NCBI RefSeq assembly: GCF_001613305.1
Contig: NZ_BDCC01000066.1
Coordinates: 1-64,000, forward strand
Origin: Nocardia vaccinii NBRC 15922
GTDB taxonomy: Bacteria; Actinomycetota; Actinomycetes; Mycobacteriales; Mycobacteriaceae
Length of the DNA: 64,000 nt
Reading direction: 5' to 3'
Part shown: in pieces, positions 8,348 through 17,510 of the stretch
How the letters are laid out: every line of letters begins with the position of its first letter
How positions within the stretch are numbered: the first letter of the stretch is position 1
Translations under genes and position numbers: made by a program
Notes under the pieces: model-generated
What the model was told of the DNA's origin: nothing
The model's input: only the letters and a program-made list of their open reading frames with translations
Database searches by the model: none

Positions 8348-9955
8348 ATGACCGCCACCACGCAGTCGACGAACGAAGCCATCACCGAGCCCTTGCGCTC
8401 GCGTCGTAACCACTGGAACAACCAGGTACATCGCCATGCGTTGATGACGCCGGAGCGCACGGCGATCACGTATCTCGGCAAGTCGACCACGTGGCGCGCG
8501 CTCGACGATCGGTCGCGCGCCTTCGCCGCGGCCCTGCATCGTCGCGGGGTGCGGTTCGGTGACCGGGTGCTGATGGCGCTGCTGAATCGCACCGAGTACA
8601 TCGAGGCGGTGCTGGCGGCCAACCTGATCGGTGCGATCCCGGTGCCGGTCAACATCCGGATGAGCCCGGCCGAGGTGTCGTACCTGGTCGGCGACAGCGG
8701 CGCGAAGGTCGTCGTCACCGAGAACCTGCTCGCACCGCTGATGGACGCGGTACGCGCGTCCACCGGCGCGATCGACACCATGATCGTGGTCGACGCCGGT
8801 GCGGATCCGGAACATCTCGACTACGAGGCGATCCTGACCGAGGGCCCGCCCGAACCGCCCGAGATCGATGTGCCCGAGGACACCGTCGCGCTCATCATGT
8901 ACACCTCGGGCACCACCGGAAAACCCAAGGGCGCCATGCTCACTCACACCAACCTGCATGCGCAGGCGGTGACCACGATCAACGCGGCGGCCGGCGGTTC
9001 GGACGACGACGTCGCGTCGGTCGTACCGCCCATCTTCCACATCGCCGGGCTCGCGGCCTTCGCGCCGGTGTTCTACCGGGGCGTGCGCTCGGTGATTCAC
9101 CCGCTGGGCTCGTTCGACGCCGACGACATGCTCGACACGATGGAGCGCGAGGGTACGACCTCGGTGTTCATGGTCCCTGCCCAGTGGCAGGCGGTATGCG
9201 CGGCGCAGCGGGCCAGGCCGCGCGATCTGGCGCTGCGGACGATCAGCTGGGGAGCCGCACCGGCCTCGGACACGGTGCTCACGGCGATGAACGAGACTTT
9301 CCCGGAGGCGCTCAACACGACCGCGTTCGGGCAGACCGAGATGTCTCCCGTGACGTGCGTGCTCGACGGTAAGGACGCGCTGCGCAAGATCGGTTCCATC
9401 GGCAAGGTGGTGCCCGCGGTGACCGCGCGCATCGTCGACCCCATGATGAACGATGTGCAGCCCGGCGAGGTCGGCGAAATCGTTTATCGCGGACCGAATC
9501 TGATGAAGGGCTACTGGCAGAACCCGCAGGGCACCGCGGAGGCGTTCCGCGGAGGCTGGTTCCACTCCGGCGATCTGGTCCGGCAGGACGAGGACGGATT
9601 TCTCTACGTCGTCGACCAGGCCAAGGACATGATCATCTCCGGCGGCGAGAACATCTACTGCGCCGAGGTCGAGAACGTCTTGTACGGACATCCGAAGATC
9701 TCCGAAGCGGCGGTGATCGGTCGCGCGCACGAGAAGTGGGGTGAGGTACCGGTGGCCGTCGTCGTACTCGCCGACGGGGCCGGCGAGCTGACCCTCGCCG
9801 AACTCGGGCCCCACCTGAACGAGAATCTCGCTCGTTTCAAACATCCGAAGGATCTGGTGATCGTCGGCGAACTGCCGCGCAACGCGAGCGGCAAGGTCGT
9901 CAAGCCCGAACTCCGCAAGGCCTACGGCAGCAAGGACGCCGGTCTGGCCGACTGA
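8348..9955 (+). CDS. acyl-CoA synthetase (AMP-forming)
   Basis: The protein has 535 residues from the ATG at 8348, which sits 6 nt after AGGAG (8337-8341); a GTG two codons earlier overlaps that ribosome site. It is an ANL-superfamily enzyme: P-loop-like YTSGTTGKPKG (about 185-195), YRGPNLMKGYW and GWFHSGDL in the middle, and C-terminal NASGKVVKPELR containing the catalytic Lys. It activates a carboxylic acid to an acyl-AMP and then the CoA thioester. It is divergent from an acyl-CoA dehydrogenase and probably forms the first steps of one beta-oxidation-type route. FadD family members vary widely in substrate, so none is claimed. Confidence 0.9.
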   Translation: MTATTQSTNEAITEPLRSRRNHWNNQVHRHALMTPERTAITYLGKSTTWRALDDRSRAFAAALHRRGVRFGDRVLMALLNRTEYIEAVLAANLIGAIPVPVNIRMSPAEVSYLVGDSGAKVVVTENLLAPLMDAVRASTGAIDTMIVVDAGADPEHLDYEAILTEGPPEPPEIDVPEDTVALIMYTSGTTGKPKGAMLTHTNLHAQAVTTINAAAGGSDDDVASVVPPIFHIAGLAAFAPVFYRGVRSVIHPLGSFDADDMLDTMEREGTTSVFMVPAQWQAVCAAQRARPRDLALRTISWGAAPASDTVLTAMNETFPEALNTTAFGQTEMSPVTCVLDGKDALRKIGSIGKVVPAVTARIVDPMMNDVQPGEVGEIVYRGPNLMKGYWQNPQGTAEAFRGGWFHSGDLVRQDEDGFLYVVDQAKDMIISGGENIYCAEVENVLYGHPKISEAAVIGRAHEKWGEVPVAVVVLADGAGELTLAELGPHLNENLARFKHPKDLVIVGELPRNASGKVVKPELRKAYGSKDAGLAD

Positions 9956-10162
9956 GCTGCGTGCCCATCTCGTCGCCGTAATCGCCGCGCGAGCCGCCGA
10001 ATCAGCCGGCGCCCCAGGGTGTGGCGGCCGAATGTCACCGTCGCGAAAATCCGGGACGCCGTCAGGCGGTGGTCAGCAGCAGCGCACCGAAGGCGACGAA
10101 CAGGAGTCCGACCATCGATGTCAGCACACAGGCTGTCACACCGGAATCGGCATGCTCTGGTC

Positions 10163-11074
10163 TCAGCCCCGCGCCGCGTCGATCAACCGCTGGTGCAGCC
10201 AGGTCAGGGCGGTGGCGCCACTGGAGTCGACCCCGTATCGCGGGTAGCTCTGATGGATCCCGGACTTCAGGAAGTCGTCGACCTGCTTCTTGCGCTGGTT
10301 GTACTCGGTATTGGTGATCTGGTTGTCCAGCAGGCCGAGACCGCCCGCGGCGAGCGCATCGTTGATGAGCGTGGACACCTGCTGCTGATAGTTCCCCAAC
10401 TGGGCCGGGTCCGGATTCGACAGCTGCACAAGCAACCCGCCGATCCGACCGGCGAAGTCGCCGTTGGGCATCGAGCAGTACAGATCGCCCGCGGCGCAGA
10501 AGGTGTAGGTCCGGGGGCCGACCCAGCCGAAGCCGCCGACCCGCGGACCGCTGGCGCCCGCGCCCGGGACGGGCGGGCCGATCAGCTGGTCGGTCGGGGA
10601 GCGTCGGGGATCGGCGATGAGCCCGACCAGCGCCACGCGATTCGCCGGTACCACGCCGAGGCCGGTACCGATCGAGGCGGCCACGTCACCGGCGGCGTCC
10701 GCGCCCTGGCTGTACCCCAGCAGCGCGAATCGTGTTGCCCCACAGCGTTGCGCCATCGCCCCGATCATGCCGCGGGCGCGATTGACGGCTTCCTGCTTGG
10801 AACGGCCGTAGACATCGCCTTCCCACGGGAACGCGGTGGCCGCGTAGACGACGTAGTCGGTCCGGACATTGCTGGGCAGATTCCTGGTGACCGCGGCGAG
10901 CATCCCCTTGCCCGGATCGCTGTCCGAGGTCTCCCAGGTGCCGGGGATCGCGACGACATACAGACCGGGGCAGTCCGGCGGGGCGGCCTGCGCGGTTGTC
11001 TTGACGCCGAAGGGAAGAGCGGCGGTCACCATTGCCGCAGCGCTCGCGACGGTGGCCTTCCAACGAGAATGCAT
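10163..11074 (-). CDS. secreted cutinase-family esterase
   Basis: The protein has 303 residues. It has a signal peptide (hydrophobic residues about 8-30, cleavage near AQA-APPDCPG) and an alpha/beta-hydrolase cutinase fold. The nucleophile motif is GYSQG (Ser122), and AAGDLYC supplies the usual Asp region with paired cysteines. The C-terminal His region (GIHQSYPRYG) is present. A CGGAG ribosome site lies 6 nt before the ATG. The protein is exported and hydrolyses ester bonds in lipids or polyesters; actinobacterial members (Culp-type) vary from esterase to phospholipase. It converges with the acyl-CoA ligase gene, with a gap of about 207 bp holding no recognised gene. Confidence 0.85.
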   Translation of the reverse strand: MHSRWKATVASAAAMVTAALPFGVKTTAQAAPPDCPGLYVVAIPGTWETSDSDPGKGMLAAVTRNLPSNVRTDYVVYAATAFPWEGDVYGRSKQEAVNRARGMIGAMAQRCGATRFALLGYSQGADAAGDVAASIGTGLGVVPANRVALVGLIADPRRSPTDQLIGPPVPGAGASGPRVGGFGWVGPRTYTFCAAGDLYCSMPNGDFAGRIGGLLVQLSNPDPAQLGNYQQQVSTLINDALAAGGLGLLDNQITNTEYNQRKKQVDDFLKSGIHQSYPRYGVDSSGATALTWLHQRLIDAARG

Positions 11075-11456
11075 CGGTACTCCGGGTGGTCACGGCCGAC
11101 ATGCCGTCGGACCGGTGTGCAGCTACTGTGCGAGTGTAAGAGCCGCACCGAGATAGCGCATGATTAGCCGGATTGCTGGTCGTGTGCGCTGGTGATCGCC
11201 GGCCGGCTCGCAGCCCCGGCGCAGGGCCCGGGGGCATCGCGCTACGCGACGCCGAACCGGACGCGGTGCACACCCCGTCCCTGCCCGGTTCGGCCACCGC
11301 GGCATCTGGGCGGTGATCAGGCCGCACCGGAATCGCCGAGCGGCGCGGGCATTCCGCTCCCCGTGCGGTGTGGCATTCGGATCGGCCGGGGTTCGGACAC
11401 CACACTGGGTCGGACAAGCCCGGACATCAGCCGATCGGTGAGAAGGGGAGCAGCTC
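11075..11456. other. 382-bp divergent intergenic region
   Basis: It separates the cutinase gene (minus strand) from the stress-protein gene (plus strand). No gene is supported. It must hold both promoters. A GGG-N9-CCC element at about 11406-11420 is too weak to call. Confidence 0.4.
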
Positions 11457-12374
11457 ATGACAGAGGAAGTTCGCGAAGCGGAAACTCGTGCCCCGATCGT
11501 CACGGCGACGGACGGTTCGGCGATCTCCTACCAGGCGGTGGCCTGGGCCGCAGCCGCTGCGGCGCTACACGGTTGCCCACTGGATGTGGTGGCGTCGGTG
11601 GGCTTTCAGGGGGCTTACGGTCCGGTGCCGTATCCGACCGCGGAGGCGGTCGACCAGATGCGGGACAGTGGTGAGCAGATCGTGGCCGAGGCGACGAGGA
11701 TCGCATCGGTTCTCGCGCCCGCGGACTCCGTCGAGATCCGCTCCGAGGTGACGTTCGATCCCATCATCGCCACTCTGATAACGCGTTCGCGTACCGCGCG
11801 AGCCCTCGTGGTCGGCAGCCGAGGCAGGGGTGCGGTCCAGCGCGCATTGCTGGGTTCGGTGAGCTGGGCCATGGTCCACCACGCGCACTGCCCGGTAGTT
11901 GTGGTCAGTTCGAGCGCGGGCACCGATCCGGTCTCCGCCCGCAAACCGGTTCTGGTCGGCGTCGACGGGAGTGTGAACAACGTGCCCGCCGTCGCCATCG
12001 CTTTCCAGGAGGCGGCCCGGCGGGGTGTGGGCCTGACCGCATTGCGGTGCTGGAGCGACTCGACCGATCTCCAACCGCCGCTCGCGGCGTGGGAAGCGGT
12101 GCAGGACAAGGAATTCGAGCTGCTCGTCGAAGATCTCGCGATCCACCGCGAACGTCATCCCGATGTCACGGTGCACGGTATGGTCGTCCGTGACCAGCCC
12201 GCGCGCGCCCTGCTGGCCGAATCCGACAACGCGCAGTTGGTGGTCGTCGGCAGCCGCGGTCGCGGCGGATTCGCCGGAATGCTGCTCGGATCGACGAGCC
12301 GGGCGCTGGTGCAATCGGTCGAATGCCCGATCATGGTTGTGCGAGAGCCGGGTCCGGCGGCCGGGGCCGAGTAG
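11457..12374 (+). CDS. universal stress protein with two USP domains
   Basis: The protein has 305 residues made of two tandem USP domains (about 1-148 and 158-298). Each ends in the ATP-binding signature G-2x-G-9x-G(S/T): VVGSRGRGAVQRALLGS in the first and VVGSRGRGGFAGMLLGS in the second. Both units are therefore expected to bind ATP. AAGGGGAG lies upstream of the ATG. Double-domain USPs are abundant in mycobacteria and Nocardia and are induced by hypoxia, stationary phase or nitric oxide. A direct regulator is not evident from the upstream DNA. Confidence 0.9.
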   Translation: MTEEVREAETRAPIVTATDGSAISYQAVAWAAAAAALHGCPLDVVASVGFQGAYGPVPYPTAEAVDQMRDSGEQIVAEATRIASVLAPADSVEIRSEVTFDPIIATLITRSRTARALVVGSRGRGAVQRALLGSVSWAMVHHAHCPVVVVSSSAGTDPVSARKPVLVGVDGSVNNVPAVAIAFQEAARRGVGLTALRCWSDSTDLQPPLAAWEAVQDKEFELLVEDLAIHRERHPDVTVHGMVVRDQPARALLAESDNAQLVVVGSRGRGGFAGMLLGSTSRALVQSVECPIMVVREPGPAAGAE

Positions 12375-12388
12375 ATCGCGCCGATCGG

Positions 12389-12411
12389 GTGCGGCCGGGC
12401 GGTCTCCGCAC
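12389..12411 (+). terminator. weak hairpin after the USP gene
   Basis: GTGCGG and CCGCAC arms flank an 11-nt loop, 15 bp after the stop. It is a possible terminator; the stem is short. Confidence 0.35.
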
Positions 12412-12633
12412 ACCGGATGAGCCCGGTGCGAGGATGCGCCATTTGCGATGAGCGGCAGGGTCGTTCGCGATCGTGGCGGATTCCTGTGGGTGGTCCGCGG
12501 CGAACGGGCCTGCCCGGGCGGATCGACGAGCGCGCCCGCGTGCACGATGATCTCGGCAGGGTTGTGCCGGGCTCTGTGCCGCCTTCGGCCGGATCGCCGG
12601 GCGCGACCTCGTTGCGAACCGCGATACGAATGG

Positions 12634-13776
12634 ATGAGCATGACGGAACTGCTGGGCATACCGATGCAGGCCAGTGATCGGATCGACGTCTACTCCGGGG
12701 TCTCCCGGATGGCGGGCAAGATCTGGGGATCGCTGCACCGGTCACAGACGGAACGGTCGAAGACCGTGGCGCTGCTCGTCCATCCGGCGTCGAATTTCAT
12801 GGGCCATTATCTGCTCGCCCCGCTCGCCGAGCGCGGCCTCGACGCGGTCGGGCTGGCGACCCGGTACATCGGCAACGACAGCTCGCTCACCATGGAGAAC
12901 TGTGTTCTGGATGTGGGCGCGGCGATCCGATACCTGCGCGAGCGCGGCTATGAGAAGGTCGTGCTGATCGGGAATTCCGGTGGCGGCGGGCTCGCCGCGC
13001 TGTACCAGAGTCAGGCGGAGTCGCCGACCATCACCGCCACCCCGGCAGGCGACCCACCGGATCTGACCCGCGCGGATCTGCCCGCGGCAGACGCGCTTGC
13101 GCAGCTGATGGCTCATCCCGGCCGTGCGCAGGTCCTCACCGATTGGATCGACCCGGCCGTGGTCGACGAGACCGATCCGTGGGCGCGGGACGAGGAACTC
13201 GACCTGTTCAACGGCCGCAATCGGCCACCGTTCACGGCCGAATTCATCGAGCGGTATCGCGCGGCCCAGGTGGCGCGAAACCGCCGGATCACCTCGTGGG
13301 TGCGCGATCAGCTCGACCGGCTCGCCCGGGCCGGCGGCGAACTGCAGGACCTGCCCTTCGTGGTGCACGGCACCACGGCCGACCCGCGTTTCATCGATCC
13401 GGCACTCGATCCCTCGGACCGCGAGCCGGGCACGATGTGGGGGCCGGCCGAGGTCGCCAATATGATGCCCGCCCCGTTGGCGCATTACAGCAGTCTGCGC
13501 TCGTGGCTGTCGCGGTGGAGTGTCGACGAATCCAATTGCGATGGCGCACTGCATATGTCGCGGATCGACGTGCCGGTTCTGGTGATGTACGGGACCGCCG
13601 ATCAGGTCTGCTTCCCGAGCTACGCCACGCAGATGTTCGACGCGGTGTCACATCGGGACAAGCGGCTGGTGCCGGTCCGGGAGGGATTGCACTACCTGTC
13701 CGGGCAGCCCGACAAGGTCGCATTCGTGGCCGATACCGTCCTCGCCTGGATTCGTGAGTACGGACTCGCGGTCTGA
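12634..13776 (+). CDS. alpha/beta-hydrolase
   Basis: The frame is open from 12448, but the first 62 codons have no conserved character; the ATG at 12634 (MSMTELLGIP), or the one at 12640, is preferred. This gives 380 residues. Nucleophile elbow GNSGG (113-117, Ser115), acid in the MYGTADQVCFP segment and His in GLHYL near the C-terminus make a plausible catalytic triad. A long insertion (about residues 130-310) forms a large lid domain. No signal peptide is present, so it is cytoplasmic. It is not a CoA- or haloalkane-specific type that can be recognised, and the substrate is unknown. Confidence 0.75.
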   Translation: MSMTELLGIPMQASDRIDVYSGVSRMAGKIWGSLHRSQTERSKTVALLVHPASNFMGHYLLAPLAERGLDAVGLATRYIGNDSSLTMENCVLDVGAAIRYLRERGYEKVVLIGNSGGGGLAALYQSQAESPTITATPAGDPPDLTRADLPAADALAQLMAHPGRAQVLTDWIDPAVVDETDPWARDEELDLFNGRNRPPFTAEFIERYRAAQVARNRRITSWVRDQLDRLARAGGELQDLPFVVHGTTADPRFIDPALDPSDREPGTMWGPAEVANMMPAPLAHYSSLRSWLSRWSVDESNCDGALHMSRIDVPVLVMYGTADQVCFPSYATQMFDAVSHRDKRLVPVREGLHYLSGQPDKVAFVADTVLAWIREYGLAV

Positions 13777-13999
13777 GATCATCGGGCCGCGGGCGCGACA
13801 CCCGATCCGGCCACCGGGACCGATCCGGCGGAACGACCGGCCCGATCGCCGGGGGCGGGCATGATGGTCCTTGTCTCCCGTGCGGGGTTGTTCCCGGCGG
13901 GCGGCGCGAATCGGTCGGGCGCGGGTCACGACCGGTTGTTCACCGGAGTAGGTCCGCGGGGCCGACAGGTGTGTCGGCGCCCCGGAAGGGAGCTGTTCG

Positions 14000-16153
14000 A
14001 TGTCGATCGCCATCACCGAAGACCATGTCACGCTTGCCGATACGGCCGCGAAATTCCTGCGCAGGCGAGAGGCGCGCGGTGCCGGGCGGGCGTTGCTGGA
14101 GGCCGAGGACGAGACGCTGCCTCGATTCTGGGACGAGGTACCCGGCCTGGGCTGGCTGGGTCTGCACCTGCCGGAGGAGTACGGCGGGTCCGGGTACATG
14201 CTCGAGGAGTTGGTGCTCGTCGTGGCGGAGTTGGGCGTCGCGATCGCACCGGGCCCGTTCGTGCCGACGGTCATCGCGAGCGCGTTCATCGCCGTTGCGG
14301 CCGAACAGGATACCCGCAAGCAGCTGCTGCCCGGCCTGGCCGACGGTTCGACGACAGCGGCCGTGGCCACGACCGCAGGGCTGAGCCTCGACGGCGGCAC
14401 GGCAACCGGCTCGGTGGTGGTGCTCGGCGGCGGACTGGCCCGACTACTGGTGTTGACGGTGGGGGACGATGTCGCGATCGTCGAACCCGGTGACGACGTG
14501 CGGGTGACCACGCCGCGCAATCTCGACCCGACCCGCCGCGCGGCGCGCGTCACCCTCCACCGGGCGCCCGCGATCGTGGTGCCGGGCGCGGCGCGGACGC
14601 TGCTGGATCTGCAGCGGGTGATCCTGTCGGCCGAGGCGGCGGGCGTCGCCGCCGAGGCGACCCGGCTCGCCGCCGAATACGCCGGGAACCGCATCCAATT
14701 CGGCCGCCCGATCGCCATGTACCAGGCGGTGAAACACCACTGCGCCAATATGGCCGTGGTCAGTGAGATGGCGGCCTCGGCGGTCTGGGACGCCGCGCGG
14801 GCGGCCCGCACCGGGGGCGATCAACTGTCCTACGCCGCGGCGGTCGCGGCCGCGATCACCGCTCCCGCGGCGGACTTCTGCGCCAACCACATGACCCAGG
14901 TGCACGGCGGTATCGCCATCACCTGGGAGCACGACGCACACCTGTTCATGCGGCGCGCCTCGGCGCTGAATCACGTTCTGGCCCCGGCACGCGCATCCGC
15001 CGATCTGGTCGACCTGACGCGGCGGGAGATCTCGCGCGCGAAGGCGTTCGAACTGCCGCCCGAGGCCGAGCCCGTGCGCGCGCGGGTGCGGGAATTCGCC
15101 CGCGAGATCGCCGATCTCCCCGCCGCCGGACAGCGCACCCGGCTGATCGAGTCCGGATACGTGATGCCGCATTGGCCGGAGCCATTCGGCCGCGGCGCGG
15201 GGGCGATCGAACAGCTTGTGATCGAGCAGGAGTTCGCCGCGGCCGGTGTGGCCCGCCCGTCCTACGGCATCACCGCGTGGAATGTGCTCACCATCATCCA
15301 GCACGGCAACCCGGACCAGCTGGAGCGCTGGGTGCGGCCTGCGCTGGACCAGAAGGTGGTCTGGTGTCAGCTCTTCAGTGAACCCGAGGCCGGGTCGGAC
15401 GCGGCGGGAATCAAGACCCGAGGGACCCGGGTCGAGGGCGGCTGGCTGGTCAACGGCCAGAAGGTGTGGACCTCCGGCGCTCATCTCGCGGGCATGGGTT
15501 TCGCGACCGTACGCACCGACCCCGATGTTCCCAAACACCAAGGCATCACGATGATGGCGATCGATATGCACGCGCCGGGCGTGCAGGTGCGTCCGCTGAA
15601 GATGACCACGGGGAATTCGGAATTCAACGAGGTGTTCCTCACCGACGTCTTCGTCCCCGACGAGGATGTCGTCGGACCGGTCGGCGGCGGCTGGACGGTC
15701 GCGCGCGCCACGCTCGGCAATGAGAGCGTGAGCATCGGCAGCGGTGGTGCGGGGGTGCTGAGCTTTCCGGGCGCTGCTTTGGTCCCGCTGTTCGACGCCG
15801 CCCCCGATCGCCTGACCGGTGGCGCCGCGCGCATCGGTCGCTACATCGCCGAGCAGCAGGCCGTCGACCTGCTCAATCTGCGCGCGGCCGAACGCGCTGT
15901 CACCGGCGCCGGTCCGGGTCCGGAGGGTGCGATGGCCAAGCTCATCGTGTCCGAACTGGGCCACGAGGCGGCCGCGGTCGTGAGCGAACTGCTCGGTGAG
16001 GACGCGTTGTTCATGGACGGATTCGCCGCGACCGGAAACACCATGGTGCTCATGCATCGCGGAATGTCGATCGCGGGCGGCACTTCGGAGATCAAGCGCA
16101 ATCAGATCGGCGAGCGCATCCTCGGCTTGCCCCGCGACCCGCTGCTGCGATAG
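14000..16153 (+). CDS. fused double acyl-CoA dehydrogenase (FadE34/FadE6-like)
   Basis: The protein has 717 residues with two acyl-CoA dehydrogenase units in one chain. Unit 1 (about 1-345) has LHLPEEYGGSG and GGIAITWEHDAHLFMRRA. Unit 2 (about 355-717) has FSEPEAGSD, NGQKVWTSGAH and the C-terminal GGTSEIKRNQIGERILGLPRD. Bacterial FadE enzymes acting on steroid side chains are often built from two different subunits or fused pairs; M. tuberculosis FadE34 is a known fusion of similar length. A bulky CoA thioester is therefore a reasonable substrate guess, not proof. The ATG has AAGGGAG about 9 nt upstream. A strong terminator follows, so it is transcribed alone or as the last gene. Confidence 0.85.
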   Translation: MSIAITEDHVTLADTAAKFLRRREARGAGRALLEAEDETLPRFWDEVPGLGWLGLHLPEEYGGSGYMLEELVLVVAELGVAIAPGPFVPTVIASAFIAVAAEQDTRKQLLPGLADGSTTAAVATTAGLSLDGGTATGSVVVLGGGLARLLVLTVGDDVAIVEPGDDVRVTTPRNLDPTRRAARVTLHRAPAIVVPGAARTLLDLQRVILSAEAAGVAAEATRLAAEYAGNRIQFGRPIAMYQAVKHHCANMAVVSEMAASAVWDAARAARTGGDQLSYAAAVAAAITAPAADFCANHMTQVHGGIAITWEHDAHLFMRRASALNHVLAPARASADLVDLTRREISRAKAFELPPEAEPVRARVREFAREIADLPAAGQRTRLIESGYVMPHWPEPFGRGAGAIEQLVIEQEFAAAGVARPSYGITAWNVLTIIQHGNPDQLERWVRPALDQKVVWCQLFSEPEAGSDAAGIKTRGTRVEGGWLVNGQKVWTSGAHLAGMGFATVRTDPDVPKHQGITMMAIDMHAPGVQVRPLKMTTGNSEFNEVFLTDVFVPDEDVVGPVGGGWTVARATLGNESVSIGSGGAGVLSFPGAALVPLFDAAPDRLTGGAARIGRYIAEQQAVDLLNLRAAERAVTGAGPGPEGAMAKLIVSELGHEAAAVVSELLGEDALFMDGFAATGNTMVLMHRGMSIAGGTSEIKRNQIGERILGLPRDPLLR

Positions 16154-16168
16154 CGGTCGGCATATCGC

Positions 16169-16194
16169 CGGTGCCCGGTATCGACCGGGCACCG
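16169..16194 (+). terminator. strong hairpin terminator after the fused fadE
   Basis: CGGTGCCCGGT and ACCGGGCACCG are perfect 11-bp arms around a 4-nt loop, 15 bp after the stop codon. Confidence 0.85.
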
Positions 16195-16234
16195 AGTGCC
16201 TTTGTGCACCGAATGTCCTCGTGCAGCCGGTGTC

Positions 16235-16631
16235 ATGACTGACCAGTACCGTCCACTCCGCTCCACGGTTGCCGTTCGAACGCCCCAACGCATTGGAGGT
16301 CGCGTCGCGGTATGCGGAGTTGCGGCGGCAGTCGCCGGTGACCCGGGTGTTGAGCCCGGCGGGCGATCCGGCCTGGCTGGCGATGGGCTACGCGGAGGTC
16401 AGGCAGATTCTGGGCGACGCCCGGTTCGGTCGCAGGCACCCCACGCCGGAGACGGCGGCCAAGGTGTCGCAGGCCGCCGTCGCGGGCGGACCCCGAGGCG
16501 ACTACAACACCGAAACCCGTGACCACCAACGCCGGTTCCCCGGTCTGCGCCTGGCCGCCGGACTGGACGAACTCGAGATCCAGTCCCATCGCGTCACCGG
16601 GGGAGTGGACCGGGTAGCCGTGCTCTGGTGA
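16235..16631 (+). pseudogene. cytochrome P450 with internal deletion
   Basis: The frame from 16269 encodes a normal P450 N-terminus (PFERPNALEV...RYAEL, then PAWLAMGYAEVRQILGDARF, then GDYNTETRDHQR). At DHQRR it jumps directly to a normal P450 C-terminus (FPGLRLAAGLDELEIQSH, ending TGGVDRVAVLW). About 280 central residues are missing, including the I-helix, ExxR and heme-cysteine loop, so it cannot bind heme. The likely start MTDQYRPL is at 16235 in a different frame, so an upstream frameshift is also present. The join falls within CGCCGG, which could have supplied both sides (microhomology). It ends 69 bp before the convergent reductase gene. Confidence 0.8.
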
Positions 16632-16700
16632 GCATCCGCGCCCGTCCAGTTGTCCACGGAGGGAACGGGGACGCGGGTTCGGTCGGCTGAGCGACACGGA

Positions 16701-17243
16701 TCATCGCATCACTTCATAGGTCAGCTTGACGATCTTCGAGAAGGTCGTCACGGCGGTGAGCCTCAGTTCGGCGTGCTGCCCCGCGCGGAAGAATTGTTTT
16801 CCGCGTCCCGCCAAGAAGGGGTGGACGGTGAGGTCGATGACGTCGATCAGCCGCTCGCGCAGCAGCGTCTCGCCGAGCACGCCGTGGCCCATGATCAGCA
16901 GATTCCCTCCGTCCTGCTGTACGAGCCGGGTCACCTCGGCGATGGCGTCGCCCCGCACGATGGTCGGATCGCCCCAGTCGGCCGTCGCCAACGTCGTGCT
17001 GAACACGTACTTCGGCATCGCGTTGATCCGATCGGCCCACATCGGCTTGTGGCCCCCACCGCTGTACAGCTCGGCGAACGCCTCGTACGTGCGGCGGCCG
17101 AACAGCAGCGCATCACACGCCGTCAGCAACGCCAAGCCGTTGCGCAGATACGCCTCGTCCTGATACTCGCCGACACCCATGGCAACCGGGTCCTCGAAGA
17201 CACCGTCCGCCGATACCAGAACATATTCGATCACCTTCCGCAT
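16701..17243 (-). CDS. dihydrofolate reductase/RibD C-terminal-like protein
   Basis: The protein has 180 residues from the ATG at 17243, which has AGGAGG 8 nt upstream; the longer open frame to 17462 lacks this site and is low-complexity. It begins MRKVIEYVLVSADGVFED and has the RibD_C core: FGRRTYEAFAELY, KYVFSTTL, and GGNLLIMGHGVLGETLLRERLIDVIDLTVHP. This fold binds NADPH; members in actinobacteria are often annotated as dihydrofolate reductase family or YyaP/YwjB-like. The physiological reaction is not established. It stands alone between a P450 pseudogene and a PEP-mutase-like gene. Confidence 0.8.
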   Translation of the reverse strand: MRKVIEYVLVSADGVFEDPVAMGVGEYQDEAYLRNGLALLTACDALLFGRRTYEAFAELYSGGGHKPMWADRINAMPKYVFSTTLATADWGDPTIVRGDAIAEVTRLVQQDGGNLLIMGHGVLGETLLRERLIDVIDLTVHPFLAGRGKQFFRAGQHAELRLTAVTTFSKIVKLTYEVMR

Positions 17244-17510
17244 GGCGCGGACCTCCTCGGTCTGACCTGCGAGTGCCGCCCCGGCACCGCCTTTCGCTCT
17301 ATGTAGACCCCAGCGGACCGGGAAACTGGGCGGCGCCCGGCACAGGTCGCGCGGGCGATGTCCGCCGGCTTCCGGGGGCCGCTCCCACCGCGTCGAGGGC
17401 GAAGCGCCGCCCGCGGTCGCCCATCTCCGCGGTCCGGATCTGTCGTGATGGGCAATATGCAAGCGGCCCAGGGCAATTCGTTGGTCCGGCGGCTGTCGTG
17501 GCGGTGCGGA

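Noticed and set aside
8270..9844. Long minus-strand open frame opposite the acyl-CoA ligase
   Set aside because: It is a GC-bias shadow with His/Arg/Asp-rich composition; the plus-strand frame carries all ligase motifs.
10019..11167. Plus-strand open frame opposite the cutinase-like gene
   Set aside because: Low-complexity Arg/Gly/Asp composition; the minus strand encodes a signal peptide and GYSQG esterase.
11395..11425. GGG-N9-CCC element before the universal stress protein as a DosR-type box
   Set aside because: It matches only the outer G and C triplets of the DosR consensus; inner positions do not fit.
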